DNA from: Leptolinea tardivitalis
GTDB taxonomy: Bacteria; Chloroflexota; Anaerolineae; Anaerolineales; Anaerolineaceae
Direction: 5' to 3'
Assembly: GCF_001050275.1 (NCBI RefSeq)
Contig: NZ_BBYA01000009.1
Span: 62,001 to 126,000, forward strand
Length of the DNA stretch: 64,000 nucleotides
Position 1 is the stretch's first letter; each line of letters begins with the position of its first letter. The notes beneath the pieces were generated by a model. The model saw nothing but the letters and a program-made list of their open reading frames with translations. It ran no database searches and was not told where the DNA came from. This document shows positions 8,395-18,038 of this stretch, piece by piece. The position numbers and the translations under genes are program-made.

Positions 8395-9921
8395 ATGCTG
8401 AACAAATGGGAAAAGGGGAATCTGAAAGTCTTTCAGACTGACTTAATACATGGATACCGGTCAAAATATCCGATATCAAGTTCACAAATAAATTGTCTCA
8501 AGCTGGTTCTGTTATTTGCGTCTTTTTACGGTTATTTCAGTATTTTTCAAAATGCCTGCATTGACGATGCGTACATTACTCTCGATTATGTTCGATCCAT
8601 AGTCGGGCACGGTGTCTGGGGGATTACGCCTGCGCATGTGACCAATACAGCCACTTCACCACTGAATGTGATCCTTCTCTCTTTATTGGGATTGGTCATT
8701 AAAAACTTCACCCGGTTGCCCGTAATTCTGGCTTCCATCAGTTTTGTTGTCATTTTTCAATGTATGGATCGTATCGCTGTTCGATTGCCAGGAGGACAAA
8801 TATTCGGCTGGCTAACAACATACCTTCTATTACTTAATCCTTTGCTTTTATCTACTCTGGGTATGGAAAGTATCCTGTTTTCATCGTTGATAATTGCTTC
8901 ACTGTATTGTCTTGTATATCAAAAATGGAATTGGTTGGCCGTTGTTCTCGGGTTGCTTGTACTTACCCGGATGGATGGAATTTTGCTTGCCTGCATTCTA
9001 TTCTTTAAAATCCCTTTTCGGAAAAACCGTTTGAAGTTCATATGTCTAATACTACTGGTAACCTTGCCCTGGTTTCTTTTTTCCTGGGTGCAATTGGGGT
9101 CATTCATTCCAGATACTTTTTTTATAAAAACGCTTCAGTCTCACTGGGGACATTATGAGTTTTCTGATGGGATTTCCTTATATTTTGAACGATATCCTTT
9201 TGAATCGTTTTTGTCATTTTTCATATTACTTTCCTGTATCGCCATGATCTTTCGGCCTATTCGAACGGCTGAGGTTCCGGGAGTGGTTTTCTTATACGGT
9301 CTTTCCCATTTTGCGGCATATTCGTTTCTGCATGTGCCTCCATACCACTGGTACTATGCACCTGAAATCGTGTCTGCTACGATAGTTGGCAGCTTTGCTC
9401 TTGGAATCTTGTATGAAAATGTTGCAACTTATAAATGGAAAACGATTGTTGTTCGAGGTTTCATATCGGTGTTAATACTCATTCCTGCCGCAGGATTGAC
9501 TGTGATTTTAGCCAATCAACAGTTTAAAATGGCGGAAATGCCCATTCACACCAACAGAGCTTCTCAAGAGCAGTACAAACAGATTGGGATTTGGATTAAA
9601 GATAATTGCGCAGATGAGAACCTGAGATTAAACGGGGAAATTGGCACCCTGTCTTATTATTGCGACTGCACCCTGATGGATTGGTTTGGTGAAAGAGGCT
9701 GGCTGGTGAGCATAGTCAATGAACAGAAAAAAGCTGATGGCCCAGTGGCGGCTCTTTTTCGGTTCAATTTCAGATTTCTAAAAGACGATTCTCGCAGTTC
9801 CTCATATTCGCAACAGATTACAGCGTATATTGACAGAAAAACCGCAACAGACCCATTTATCAGACGATGGGAAACAACAACTCGATGGACTCCGAACAGT
9901 CTGGTGACTTTAAGTGATTGA
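8395..9921 (+). CDS. Membrane GT-C type glycosyltransferase
   Basis: 508 aa from the ATG at 8395, chosen because GGAGGG lies nine bases upstream; an in-frame ATG at 8362 has no ribosome site. About ten transmembrane helices are followed by a ~120-residue C-terminal soluble part. After the first helix comes 'NACIDDAYITLDYVRS' and then 'NTATSPLNVILLSLLG'. An acidic pair in the first extracytoplasmic loop plus a T-SPL motif is typical of GT-C enzymes that use polyprenyl-phosphate sugars (arabinofuranosyl/mannosyltransferase-like). Donor and acceptor cannot be deduced. It is a single gene. Confidence 0.75.
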   Translation: MLNKWEKGNLKVFQTDLIHGYRSKYPISSSQINCLKLVLLFASFYGYFSIFQNACIDDAYITLDYVRSIVGHGVWGITPAHVTNTATSPLNVILLSLLGLVIKNFTRLPVILASISFVVIFQCMDRIAVRLPGGQIFGWLTTYLLLLNPLLLSTLGMESILFSSLIIASLYCLVYQKWNWLAVVLGLLVLTRMDGILLACILFFKIPFRKNRLKFICLILLVTLPWFLFSWVQLGSFIPDTFFIKTLQSHWGHYEFSDGISLYFERYPFESFLSFFILLSCIAMIFRPIRTAEVPGVVFLYGLSHFAAYSFLHVPPYHWYYAPEIVSATIVGSFALGILYENVATYKWKTIVVRGFISVLILIPAAGLTVILANQQFKMAEMPIHTNRASQEQYKQIGIWIKDNCADENLRLNGEIGTLSYYCDCTLMDWFGERGWLVSIVNEQKKADGPVAALFRFNFRFLKDDSRSSSYSQQITAYIDRKTATDPFIRRWETTTRWTPNSLVTLSD

Positions 9922-10247
9922 TAAAACCCGTAAACCAGGAAGTTTGCCATTAAAATCTACAGAACAGATTGGGTTTCCTGTTTTCATAATCAATCGCAGG
10001 GGTCCAATTGTCATCTCGAGATAATTCAGATCTGCAACGGTCAAACCGACACTATCACGATTTATACACAGACGGATGCTGTATAAAAAAATAGCAAAAG
10101 GACAGGCCGAGACCCATCCTACTGCTATTCATAGAATGTTCTTTTGACGTCAAACCACAACAGACTTAACAGGAACCTGATCAGCTCAAGTTTTTTAATA
10201 TGAAAAAACGGGTTGGACTACAATTCCCCAACCCGTCTTTTTGATGT
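9922..10247. other. 326-base intergenic region without a gene
   Basis: No convincing ORF on either strand. It holds an imperfect hairpin (ATAGCA 10091-10096 with TGCTAT 10123-10128, inner arms AGGA 10099-10102 and TCCT 10117-10120) and the terminator at 10208-10236. I see no RNA gene in it. Confidence 0.6.
10208..10236 (-). terminator. Intrinsic terminator, T-run on both strands
   Basis: ACGGGTTGG (10208-10216) pairs with CCAACCCGT (10228-10236). On the minus strand the stem is followed directly by six T, ending the small membrane gene; on the plus strand CTTTTT follows, so it may also stop transcription coming from the GT-C gene. Confidence 0.85.
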
Positions 10248-10595
10248 CTATTTGGCTTCACGGGTATTGAAATCAACTTCCAGAAGAGCATCGATGATAT
10301 TACAGACGCCCTGAAGGGTGATGAAGCAGGTGGCGCCAATCAAGAAAGGTGTGACCAGGTTGGTCACCATCCAGAGCCGGGGTGATGCTGCCTTAAGTAG
10401 TTCGGCAAGCTTGGCACCCTGGGAAAGTTCATTGAGGTTATAGAGATTGCCCGCAATAATGGCGACAAATCCAGCCAGAACAACCCACGAGATAATCCGG
10501 GCGGCAGAAGCCACCAGGGTGAGGGCTTTTACTTTAAAGAATACCGGTTCATTTTCATCAATATCAACTTCTGGGGTTTCAATTTCATCAGACAT
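10248..10595 (-). CDS. Small two-helix membrane protein
   Basis: 115 aa from the ATG at 10595 (GGAG six bases upstream; an in-frame ATG at 10607 lies before the ribosome site). An acidic N-terminus (DEIETPEVDIDENEP) is followed by two long hydrophobic helices at about residues 28-50 and 75-100. I do not recognise the family. It is monocistronic with its own terminator. Confidence 0.7.
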   Translation of the reverse strand: MSDEIETPEVDIDENEPVFFKVKALTLVASAARIISWVVLAGFVAIIAGNLYNLNELSQGAKLAELLKAASPRLWMVTNLVTPFLIGATCFITLQGVCNIIDALLEVDFNTREAK

Positions 10596-10683
10596 GATTT
10601 TCTCCAATTCAATAGATGAGCAAGTCTATCACAGAAGTGACGAGCATATCAGAAAACAACTGTGATTTCATGAATTGAAGGCG

Positions 10684-11130
10684 TTAATGGCCGGGATCTT
10701 TTATTATTCCGGCCAATCCACGCAGACCCAGAAGGTACGACTGCACCCCCAGTCCACTTATCGTTCCTGCGCACACAGCAGAAATCATGGATGTGTGCCG
10801 GAATTCTTCGCGGGCATGCAGATTGGAGAGATGCACCTCAATGACCGGCAGGCTGATGGCGGAGATGGCGTCACGAAGTGCAACAGATGTATGCGTGTAA
10901 CCGCCGGGATTGAACACTACACCGTCGGCCCAGGTGCGCGCCTCGTGCAATGTATCAATCAATACCCCTTCGTGGTTGGATTGGAAGCAGCGTACCTCTA
11001 CCCCCAATTCCTTCCCCAGATCAACCATCCGGGCATTGATATCCTCCATAGTTAGCGTACCGTATACACCCGGTTCACGCAGACCGAGCAGGTTCAGATT
11101 AGGACCGTGCAAAACAAGCACTGAAGGCAT
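10684..11130 (-). CDS. aroQ: Type II 3-dehydroquinate dehydratase
   Basis: 148 aa, standard length for the dodecameric type II enzyme, which converts 3-dehydroquinate to 3-dehydroshikimate (third step of the shikimate pathway). Visible motifs are 'HGPNLNLLGLREPGVYG' at the N-terminus with the catalytic Arg/Tyr loop, 'FQSNHEG' (50-56), 'NPGGYTHTSVALRDA' (74-88) and 'EVHLSN' (98-103). The family usually has NGPN; here the first Asn is His. The ATG, with GGAGGAATC before it, lies inside the 3' end of aroKB (32-base overlap), so translation is probably coupled. It is the last gene of the aromatic operon. Confidence 0.95.
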   Translation of the reverse strand: MPSVLVLHGPNLNLLGLREPGVYGTLTMEDINARMVDLGKELGVEVRCFQSNHEGVLIDTLHEARTWADGVVFNPGGYTHTSVALRDAISAISLPVIEVHLSNLHAREEFRHTSMISAVCAGTISGLGVQSYLLGLRGLAGIIKDPGH

Positions 11131-12715
11131 GATTCCTCCTGAGATCTTCTGGCGTCAGGCGTATGCCGGTTCTCACCTGACCTATTTCAACCGGCATGGC
11201 AAACTTGACGGCATCACCGGATCGTTTTTTATCGCGAAACAGGGCGGCTTCCACGGAATCGCGGTCCATGCCGGTGGGAATATTAACCGGTAGTCCGAAG
11301 CCCGAAACCATACGGCTGATTTCGTCCGTCAGTCCGTTGCGGGCAATACCCATTTCTTCGGCCATGCGAGTCTCCACAACCAGACCGATACCAACAGCTT
11401 CTCCGTGGCTGACCGCGTAATTGGATACTCGTTCAATGGCATGCCCGATGGTGTGACCGGCGTTTAAGGCAGCTCGAATACCCTGTTCATATGGATCCTG
11501 CTCAATCACCCGGATTTTCACTGCCATAGCCCGTCGAATGATGGCCGCCAGCGGTTTTTTCCGGATGTTTTCCATTGATAATCCGGTCAACCTGCGGCAT
11601 GCCTCAAAGAGAACGGGATCACTGATTACGCCATGTTTGATAATTTCTGCAAAACCGCCGCGCAGTTCACGCTCTGGCAATGTCGCCAGAACATCCGGGT
11701 CTGCCAGCACCAGCGAAGGGGCATGGAAAGCGCCGATCAGATTCTTACCTTCTGGCAAATCGGCCCCAGTTTTTCCACCCAGGGAAGCATCGGCCATAGA
11801 CAGCAGAGTTGTAGGCATAACCACCCAGCGGACACCGCGCAGGTATGTAGCTGCCGCAAAACCCGCCAGATCGCTGACCACGCCTCCGCCCAACGCCGCC
11901 ACGGTACTGCTGCGGTCAAGATGGTTGGCCAGGAAGAATTCCCACAACTGGTTTACCGTATCGATGGTCTTAAATTCTTCTCCCGCTTTTATCTGGAACA
12001 GGGAGGCAGAATACCCTTCTTTTCTCAGTGCTTCCATCACTTTTTCCGCATACAACGGGCCGACATGATCATCCGTCACCAATGCGACCGGACCGTTCAG
12101 GCGGCGGGCAGTCAGTTCTCTGCCGATATCCTGCAATCCGCCCGGCTGAACCAGCACATCATAACCGCCGTTTTTACCGGCTCCGCTTTGCATTCCTTTA
12201 ACCCGGAATAAACCCAGTTGAATCTGCACCTGCCAGGCGGCCTGTTCCGGGGTCAAATTTTCCGTATCAACGTGATGGGTAAAAGAACGGTAATGGTCTG
12301 ACCGGCTTTCCAACAGGTTTCCGAGCTTTTCTTTCAGCTCTCCGGCCAGCAGAGGTCTCTGGTTTGAATCTGCCTTTATGCGGGCATGGATCACTTGCAG
12401 TGGAGCATCCAGAACCATCACCTCACCGGCTTTTTCAGCGGCCGACCGATTTTGAGGTAATAACAACGTTCCACCGCCCAGAGCAATGATGCCGGAATCT
12501 TGCCCGATCAGCCGATTCAACATGGTTGTTTCACGCTGCCGGAAACCGATTTCTCCCTCATCTTGAAATATCTGCCAGACCGGTTTGCCGGCATCCTGTT
12601 CGATTTCGTAATCCAGGTCGTGAAAAGTCAGGTCAAGGTTTTGCGCCACCAATCGGCCGATAGTACTCTTCCCCGAGCCGGGAGGACCGTAGAAAAAGAG
12701 GATGGGATTGGTCAT
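11099..12715 (-). CDS. aroKB: Bifunctional shikimate kinase / 3-dehydroquinate synthase
   Basis: 538 aa from the ATG at 12715, which overlaps the aroC stop as ATGA. Residues 1-165 are shikimate kinase: P-loop GPPGSGKST (10-18), 'HDLDYEIE', 'FRQRET' and 'GGGTLL'. Residues ~180-538 are 3-dehydroquinate synthase: NAD-site 'GGGVVSDLAGFAAATYLRG', 'PTTLLSMADASLGGKTG', and metal-ligand regions 'GFAEIIKHGVI' and 'NAGHTIGHAIE'. One chain thus carries steps 2 and 5 of the shikimate pathway. AroK-AroB fusions are known from Thermotoga. All key residues look intact in both halves. An ATG nine bases upstream is also possible. Confidence 0.95.
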   Translation of the reverse strand: MTNPILFFYGPPGSGKSTIGRLVAQNLDLTFHDLDYEIEQDAGKPVWQIFQDEGEIGFRQRETTMLNRLIGQDSGIIALGGGTLLLPQNRSAAEKAGEVMVLDAPLQVIHARIKADSNQRPLLAGELKEKLGNLLESRSDHYRSFTHHVDTENLTPEQAAWQVQIQLGLFRVKGMQSGAGKNGGYDVLVQPGGLQDIGRELTARRLNGPVALVTDDHVGPLYAEKVMEALRKEGYSASLFQIKAGEEFKTIDTVNQLWEFFLANHLDRSSTVAALGGGVVSDLAGFAAATYLRGVRWVVMPTTLLSMADASLGGKTGADLPEGKNLIGAFHAPSLVLADPDVLATLPERELRGGFAEIIKHGVISDPVLFEACRRLTGLSMENIRKKPLAAIIRRAMAVKIRVIEQDPYEQGIRAALNAGHTIGHAIERVSNYAVSHGEAVGIGLVVETRMAEEMGIARNGLTDEISRMVSGFGLPVNIPTGMDRDSVEAALFRDKKRSGDAVKFAMPVEIGQVRTGIRLTPEDLRRNHAFSACFARS

Positions 12716-13884
12716 TCCGGCCACCAGATGTGTGCAGTATTATCCATTGTTAAATCACCCAATCGCATCTTCTTAAGGTTTTCATAGCGGGGACGCATTT
12801 CTGATAACGAATCACCGCCAAGTTTTTCCAGCAGGGCATCTGCCAGCACAAAGGCCAGCATGGATTCAACTACCACAACGGCGCGAGGAACCGGGCAAAA
12901 ATCTGAACGTTCATATCTGGTATCAATACCTTCGCCGGTGGCCAGGTTGACTGATGATTGCGGGGTCAGGGTTGTGGCAATAGGCTTCATGGCTGCCCGT
13001 ACAATCACCGGAAGTCCGTTGGAAATACCTCCTTCGATGCCGCCGCACCGATTGGATGGACGGATCAGCTGGCTATTTTCAACGTGAATAGCATCCTGTA
13101 CACTCGTTCCCGGATGACGGGTATTTTCAAATGCCGGTCCTATTTCCACTCCCTTGATAGCCTGGATGCTGAGAATGGCCGCTCCGATGCGGGCCTCCAG
13201 ACGTTTATCCCACTGGGTGAAAGAGCCCAGTCCAACTGGCAGCCCGATAGCAACAGCCTCAATAATGCCGCCCAGAGTATCTTTAGCCAGAGTGGTTTCA
13301 CGGATTAATGTTTGCATAGCCTGTGAGGCTGATGGGTCGGGGCAGCCGGTGTCAGATTTACGGGCAATGGAAATCCGTTCCTGAAGGGGTATGGATTGGA
13401 GATTGGCTTCAACCGAACCGATTGAGGTGACATATCCGCCTACCTCAATACCAAAATTGGCCAACAGCTGGCGGCAGACGGATCCCACAGCCACCCGGGT
13501 GGCTGTCTCACGGGCAGAGGCCCGTTCTAGGGCGGGACGTAAGTCGGAATAACCAAATTTGACCGCACCCGTCAGATCGGCATGGCCCGGGCGCGGAATG
13601 GTGAACGGATCGACGCTGATCCCTTTCCAATGGGCATGATCTCTATTTTCAATCATCATGGCGAGCGGTGCCCCGGTGGTATGACCGCCCATTAAACCGC
13701 CCAGAATTACTGCCCGATCCTGCTCCATTTTCATGCGCGGTCCGGCGCCTGACCCGCTTTGACGGCGGGCAAGATCGGCATTGATACTGTCAAGATCTAC
13801 CTTTAACCCGGATGGAAGTCCGTCAAGGGTGGCAATCAAGGCGGGGCCGTGGCTTTCACCAGCGGTGAGAAATCGCAATGTCAT
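12712..13884 (-). CDS. aroC: Chorismate synthase
   Basis: 390 aa. It makes chorismate from 5-enolpyruvylshikimate-3-phosphate using reduced FMN without net redox change. Signature blocks are 'TAGESHGPALIATLDGLPSG' (7-26), 'RRQSGSGAGPRMKMEQD' near residue 41, 'RASARETATRVAVG' near residue 127 and 'CGGIEGGISNG' near residue 284. The start overlaps the aroE stop by four bases and its stop overlaps the aroKB start by four. The enzyme has no flavin-reductase domain, so FMNH2 must come from elsewhere in the cell (monofunctional type). Confidence 0.97.
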   Translation of the reverse strand: MTLRFLTAGESHGPALIATLDGLPSGLKVDLDSINADLARRQSGSGAGPRMKMEQDRAVILGGLMGGHTTGAPLAMMIENRDHAHWKGISVDPFTIPRPGHADLTGAVKFGYSDLRPALERASARETATRVAVGSVCRQLLANFGIEVGGYVTSIGSVEANLQSIPLQERISIARKSDTGCPDPSASQAMQTLIRETTLAKDTLGGIIEAVAIGLPVGLGSFTQWDKRLEARIGAAILSIQAIKGVEIGPAFENTRHPGTSVQDAIHVENSQLIRPSNRCGGIEGGISNGLPVIVRAAMKPIATTLTPQSSVNLATGEGIDTRYERSDFCPVPRAVVVVESMLAFVLADALLEKLGGDSLSEMRPRYENLKKMRLGDLTMDNTAHIWWPE

Positions 13885-14744
13885 AGAGAAATCCTTTCAC
13901 AGGCAGCCTGTTGGAAAACATCAATCGGAATGGAATGACCTGTCCAGATTTCAAATGCCCGAGCCGCCTGCCCTGCCAGCATTCCCAGACCGTTCACGGC
14001 CGTCAAACCGGCTGAACGGGCGACGGACATGAGTCTGGTTTCTGCCGGATTGTAGATCAGGTCATATATGAATGCCCTGCGGGGAAAAGGCAGATCGACA
14101 GGCCACGGTGAGGAATGGATATCCGGACTCATTCCGGCCGGCGTGGTATTGACGATCAGAGTGACATCTGGAAGCAGGGAGAACTGTTCTACCGGAAATG
14201 CTGAGACCGGGTGGTGGGCGGATGAAAACTCGGCTGCCAGCTGTTTTGCCTGATCCGGTCTGCGTGAGGAAATATTAATTTGCCAACCATCCATCATAAG
14301 AGAATACACAATAGCCCGGGCTGCTCCACCGGCTCCCAGAATCTGTACCAATCCAGATTGACCCTCATACTGGTTTGCCAGATCCTGACGAAAGCCAGAC
14401 CAGTCGGTGTTGTCACCCCATAATTGTCCGTTTGAATTCAAAAAGACAGTATTGACCGCTCCAATCGTCCGGGCAGCCGGAGTGAGATTATCCAAAAAAG
14501 CACAGACTGTCTGTTTGTGCGGAATTGTCACATTCAGTCCCGTCAAATCTCCATGTTTCATCCGATCAACCAGACGGAACAATTCTGCTTCTCCTGCCGG
14601 AAGCGGCGCAATGGGAAACAGCGAATAGTCGCCATTTAAACCGGCTGCCTGTAACGCTGCTTTGTGCATGACTGGTGACAGGCTGTGTTCCACCGGCCAT
14701 CCAATCAACCCGAGGTGATACGTCTGAATGACAGCACACATCAT
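13881..14744 (-). CDS. aroE: Shikimate dehydrogenase
   Basis: 287 aa. It reduces 3-dehydroshikimate to shikimate with NADPH. Substrate-site motifs are 'IGWPVEHSLSPVMHKAA' (14-30), the catalytic Lys in 'NVTIPHKQTV' near residue 77 and Asp in 'DNTDWSGF' near residue 115. The nucleotide-binding glycine loop 'ILGAGGAARAIVYSL' follows near residue 136, then 'ISSRRPDQA', whose Arg pair favours NADP. Start and stop each overlap the neighbouring genes as ATGA, indicating coupled translation. Confidence 0.96.
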   Translation of the reverse strand: MMCAVIQTYHLGLIGWPVEHSLSPVMHKAALQAAGLNGDYSLFPIAPLPAGEAELFRLVDRMKHGDLTGLNVTIPHKQTVCAFLDNLTPAARTIGAVNTVFLNSNGQLWGDNTDWSGFRQDLANQYEGQSGLVQILGAGGAARAIVYSLMMDGWQINISSRRPDQAKQLAAEFSSAHHPVSAFPVEQFSLLPDVTLIVNTTPAGMSPDIHSSPWPVDLPFPRRAFIYDLIYNPAETRLMSVARSAGLTAVNGLGMLAGQAARAFEIWTGHSIPIDVFQQAACERISL

Positions 14745-16096
14745 GCGTGACTTGGTTCCAGATTGGGTGTGTCTTCCAGAGCACCACCCAGCCGGGTGAT
14801 GACATCGGTAAATTCCGGGAAGGACTCCTGCATGATCTCGGAATTCAGTACGGTGATTGGCTGTTGCGAAGCCAGACCAGCTACAGCCAGCGACATTGCC
14901 AGGCGGTGATCTCCATGCGGATCAACAGTCCCTCCCTGTATGGCACCTTTTCCATGGATGGAAAAACCATCAACAGTCTCATCAACAGAAACACCAATCG
15001 CTTTCAATTCGGCACAAAGCCCGCTGATGCGGTCAGATTCCTTCAGACGTAATTCAGAGGCGTCGCGTACTGTGGAAGTTCCACTGGCAAAGGCGGCTGC
15101 TATGGCAAATATGGGGAATTCATCGATCATCCGCACCACCTGTTCACCGGAAATATCCACACCTTTCAACGGACAATGCCGAATGGTCAGATCACCCACA
15201 GGTTCGCCATTCCGGCTTGGCCGGGCGGCAATCTGTATGGAAGCACCCATGGAGAGCAGCACATCCAGCAGCCCGGTGCGTGTGGCATTCAGACCTATGT
15301 TTTGCAAGGTGATCTCCGAACCCGGGGTGATCACAGCGGCCACAATCAGGAAAGCGGCAGAAGAAAAATCCCCCGGAAGCGACATCGTCAATGGTTTCAA
15401 CGAATAACGGGTTGCCGGGGGAATCAGGTGGGTTTGATATTGGGCCGAACCGTTTGCGGATGTTTTCTCGCTGTTGATGGTGACTCCCATGCCTGCCAGC
15501 ATTCTTTCGGTATGGTCGCGCGAGAAACCGGGTTCGATGATAGTCACCGGCTCTCCGGCCGACAGACCGGCCAGCAGCAGGCAGGTTTTTACCTGGGCGC
15601 TGGACACCGGGGTGTTAATGATGCCGCCTTTTAGGGGAAGATGGGATACCCCCATACTCAGTGGGGCGCACCCGGCTGTACCTTTTACATTCACACCCAT
15701 TTGTTGCAGCGGCACAATGATACGGTCCATAGGCCGGCGGCGTAATCCCTTTGATCCATCCAATACCGCAGGTGTTCCAGAGGCTGCCAGGGCACCAGAT
15801 AAGAAGCGCAGAGTTGAGGCAGAATTGCCGCAATTTATGGGAGCAAATGGAATGGAATAACCGCCCAGTCCTCTACCTTCCACGGTCAGCGTGGTGCCAT
15901 CAAGTTTCCAGAAGATACCCAGGCTGGTGAGGGCCTCTAGCAGCCGTGTTGTTACACCGGAAACCAGAAAATTCTCAATCTGACTGCGGCCGGCAGCCAG
16001 CGAGGCAAACAGGGCAGCCCGGTGTGAAAGCGACTTGTCACCGGGAAGAGATATAACTCCCGAAAGGGAGTGACCGGGAAGTATGGTAAGTGTCAT
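14741..16096 (-). CDS. aroA: 5-enolpyruvylshikimate-3-phosphate synthase
   Basis: 451 aa. It transfers enolpyruvyl from PEP to shikimate-3-phosphate. Motifs are 'LPGDKSLSHRAALFASLA' (17-34), the PEP site 'NCGNSASTLRFLSGALAASG' (88-107; a small-residue-rich loop), 'RRRPMDRI' near residue 119, catalytic 'RMIDEFPIFAIAA' near residue 323, 'LKESDRI' near residue 350 and 'DPHGDHRLAMSLA' near residue 391. It overlaps tyrA and aroE by four bases each. The PEP loop has Ala after SG, where many plant-type enzymes differ; inhibitor sensitivity is not predictable from reading alone. Confidence 0.96.
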   Translation of the reverse strand: MTLTILPGHSLSGVISLPGDKSLSHRAALFASLAAGRSQIENFLVSGVTTRLLEALTSLGIFWKLDGTTLTVEGRGLGGYSIPFAPINCGNSASTLRFLSGALAASGTPAVLDGSKGLRRRPMDRIIVPLQQMGVNVKGTAGCAPLSMGVSHLPLKGGIINTPVSSAQVKTCLLLAGLSAGEPVTIIEPGFSRDHTERMLAGMGVTINSEKTSANGSAQYQTHLIPPATRYSLKPLTMSLPGDFSSAAFLIVAAVITPGSEITLQNIGLNATRTGLLDVLLSMGASIQIAARPSRNGEPVGDLTIRHCPLKGVDISGEQVVRMIDEFPIFAIAAAFASGTSTVRDASELRLKESDRISGLCAELKAIGVSVDETVDGFSIHGKGAIQGGTVDPHGDHRLAMSLAVAGLASQQPITVLNSEIMQESFPEFTDVITRLGGALEDTPNLEPSHA

Positions 16097-16971
16097 AATG
16101 TGTCACCTTTACTGAACATTTCAATTCGATTGCGGTTTTCAGACCCGGCTTCGAGTAAATAGCGAAGTTGGGTGAGATCGCCGGTTGAAAGCAAGTTTTC
16201 CAGCATAGCCAAATGATCGCGATACTGATGTAGAGAAGCCAGTATCGCATCACGATTGGTTTGCAGTACATCCATCATCATGTCAGGAGACGTACCGGCC
16301 AGCCGTGTGGCACTGGCAAAACCAGTAGCCGTCAACGGGGCGGCGGAAACGGGGGTGCAGAATGCCAGCGCATTAGAAATCAGATAAGGCAAATGGCTGG
16401 TTGCGGCCACGTGACGATCATGCACGGCGGCATCCAACCACAGGGGGTGTGATCCCAGTAAACCAACCAGAGCTTCAGCCGTCATCCGGGCGACTGGAGA
16501 GGTACGGTCCAGTGCTACCAGGGCAAAAACAGCTCCCTTGAAGAGAGATGGATCGGCATTTTCGAGTCCCGAGGTTTCCTTACCGCACATGGGATGTCCA
16601 CCGACAGGGTCAAACCGATATGGCAGGGTCCGCATGGCTTCGCAGATGGCTTTTTTTGTGGAACCAAAGTCGATCACCATTGCCCGGTTGGGGCAATACG
16701 ATGGAAGGTTGGAGAGCAGGAATACAATGGAATTCACTGGTGCTGCCAGGATAACCAGGTCTACATCTACCAGAAGATCGCCGGGTTGCACATCAGCCCG
16801 GTCGACAACCTTCTGCAACAGGGCAGCCTGAACTACAGCCGGGTTGGGGTCAATACCCGTCAACCGGCGGCATTTCCCTTTCAAAACCCTGGCGGCTGAC
16901 CCCCCCATTAAACCCAACCCGAAGATGGCCACGTGTTTATCCGCAAAAAAGCCAGGACCTTCATCGCTCAT
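16093..16971 (-). CDS. tyrA: Prephenate dehydrogenase
   Basis: 292 aa. It oxidatively decarboxylates prephenate to 4-hydroxyphenylpyruvate for tyrosine. The NAD-binding loop 'AIFGLGLMGGSAARVLKG' occupies residues 15-32; 'VIDFGSTKKAI' and 'GGHPMCGKETSG' (family His near residue 117-120) are in place, and 'HDRHVAATSHLPYLISNAL' carries the second conserved His region. There is no ACT domain, so feedback inhibition by tyrosine through that domain is unlikely; the operon leader may supply tyrosine control instead. The ATG lies one base after the aroF stop. Confidence 0.95.
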   Translation of the reverse strand: MSDEGPGFFADKHVAIFGLGLMGGSAARVLKGKCRRLTGIDPNPAVVQAALLQKVVDRADVQPGDLLVDVDLVILAAPVNSIVFLLSNLPSYCPNRAMVIDFGSTKKAICEAMRTLPYRFDPVGGHPMCGKETSGLENADPSLFKGAVFALVALDRTSPVARMTAEALVGLLGSHPLWLDAAVHDRHVAATSHLPYLISNALAFCTPVSAAPLTATGFASATRLAGTSPDMMMDVLQTNRDAILASLHQYRDHLAMLENLLSTGDLTQLRYLLEAGSENRNRIEMFSKGDTL

Positions 16972-16972
16972 C

Positions 16973-17983
16973 TTATTTCCGTCCTACTTCACGGGCAATG
17001 CCTTTGGCCTGTCTGACCAATATGGCGAATTTCTCAGGTGTGAGGGATTGCCCGCCGTCTGATAGTGCCTGCCGCGGATTTGGATGCACTTCAATGATCA
17101 GGCCGTCGGCTCCGGCGGCAATGCCCGCACGGGCCACTGGTGCCACCAGGTCCGCATGGCCTGTGCTGTGACTCGGGTCGAGGATTACCGGCAGGTGAGT
17201 CAGGTTTTTCAATACTGGTATGGCATTAATATCGGTGGTGTTGCGGGTAGAAGTTTCAAATGTACGTACACCGCGCTCGCATAAAATAACCCGGCGGTTA
17301 CCATGAGAGAGAATATACTCGGCAGCCATTAAGAGCTCTTCAATCAAGGCGGATGGGCCGCGTTTAAGCAGCACGGGTTTATCACACTCACCGGCAGCAT
17401 GCAGAAGAGCGAAATTCTGCATATTACGGGCGCCAATCTGTAAAACATCGGCATATTTGGCTACCAGGGGAACCTGTTCAGGGGCAATCACTTCGGTAAA
17501 GACCGGCAGACCGGTCACCTCGCGGGCTTCCGCCAGGATTTCCAGGCCTTCTTCGCCCATTCCCTGGAAACTGTAGGGTGAAGAGCGCGGTTTGAAAGCC
17601 CCGCCCCGCAGGGCATGAGCTCCGGCTTCCTTGACAGCCTGGGCGCATTCCAGAAGCTGTGACCGGCTTTCTACAGCACATGGACCGGCTATCATGACGA
17701 CCTCATCCCCGCCGATCATGAATCCGTCCAGCGGAAATACCGTGTTCTCCGGGATAAATTCGCGGGAAGCAATTTTGTACGGACGAGAAATGGGAACAGT
17801 ATGGTCAACTCCAGGCATATACATGAGTTGCTCCCGGATCGCTGAAGGATTCGGGCCAACCACAGCGATTACGGTTCGCTCTTCACCGGGATTGACAATC
17901 ACTTTGAATTTGTTGGCTTCCACCCGGGCAATGACCGCATCAATTTGTTCCTTTGTTGCATCAATATTCATGACAACCATCAT
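16973..17983 (-). CDS. aroF: DAHP synthase with N-terminal ferredoxin-like domain
   Basis: 336 aa from the ATG at 17983, which follows AAAGGAGG after five bases (a second ATG directly follows); the frame is open further upstream but would overlap aroH. Residues 1-~70 match the ferredoxin-like regulatory domain of Thermotoga-type (class I beta) enzymes ('[18 protein letters not shown]'). The catalytic barrel has '[17 protein letters not shown]', '[18 protein letters not shown]', '[13 protein letters not shown]', '[20 protein letters not shown]' and 'LDPSHSTGH'. It condenses PEP and erythrose-4-phosphate, the committed step. In Thermotoga the extra domain mediates tyrosine/phenylalanine inhibition. 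It sits second in the attenuated operon. Confidence 0.96.
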   Translation of the reverse strand: MMVVMNIDATKEQIDAVIARVEANKFKVIVNPGEERTVIAVVGPNPSAIREQLMYMPGVDHTVPISRPYKIASREFIPENTVFPLDGFMIGGDEVVMIAGPCAVESRSQLLECAQAVKEAGAHALRGGAFKPRSSPYSFQGMGEEGLEILAEAREVTGLPVFTEVIAPEQVPLVAKYADVLQIGARNMQNFALLHAAGECDKPVLLKRGPSALIEELLMAAEYILSHGNRRVILCERGVRTFETSTRNTTDINAIPVLKNLTHLPVILDPSHSTGHADLVAPVARAGIAAGADGLIIEVHPNPRQALSDGGQSLTPEKFAILVRQAKGIAREVGRK

Positions 17984-18038
17984 AACAACCTCCTTTGGAT
18001 TTCGAGCCGGTCTGGCGACATGACCGGACGGAATGAGT

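Noticed and set aside
10627-10683. ATCACAG/CTGTGAT pair downstream of aroQ as the operon terminator
   Set aside because: The loop is about 27 bases and no U-run follows; I could not identify the true end of the aro transcript.
12958-13308. Long plus-strand ORFs opposite aroC, aroKB and aroA
   Set aside because: They lie fully inside well-identified enzymes on the other strand and look like no protein family.
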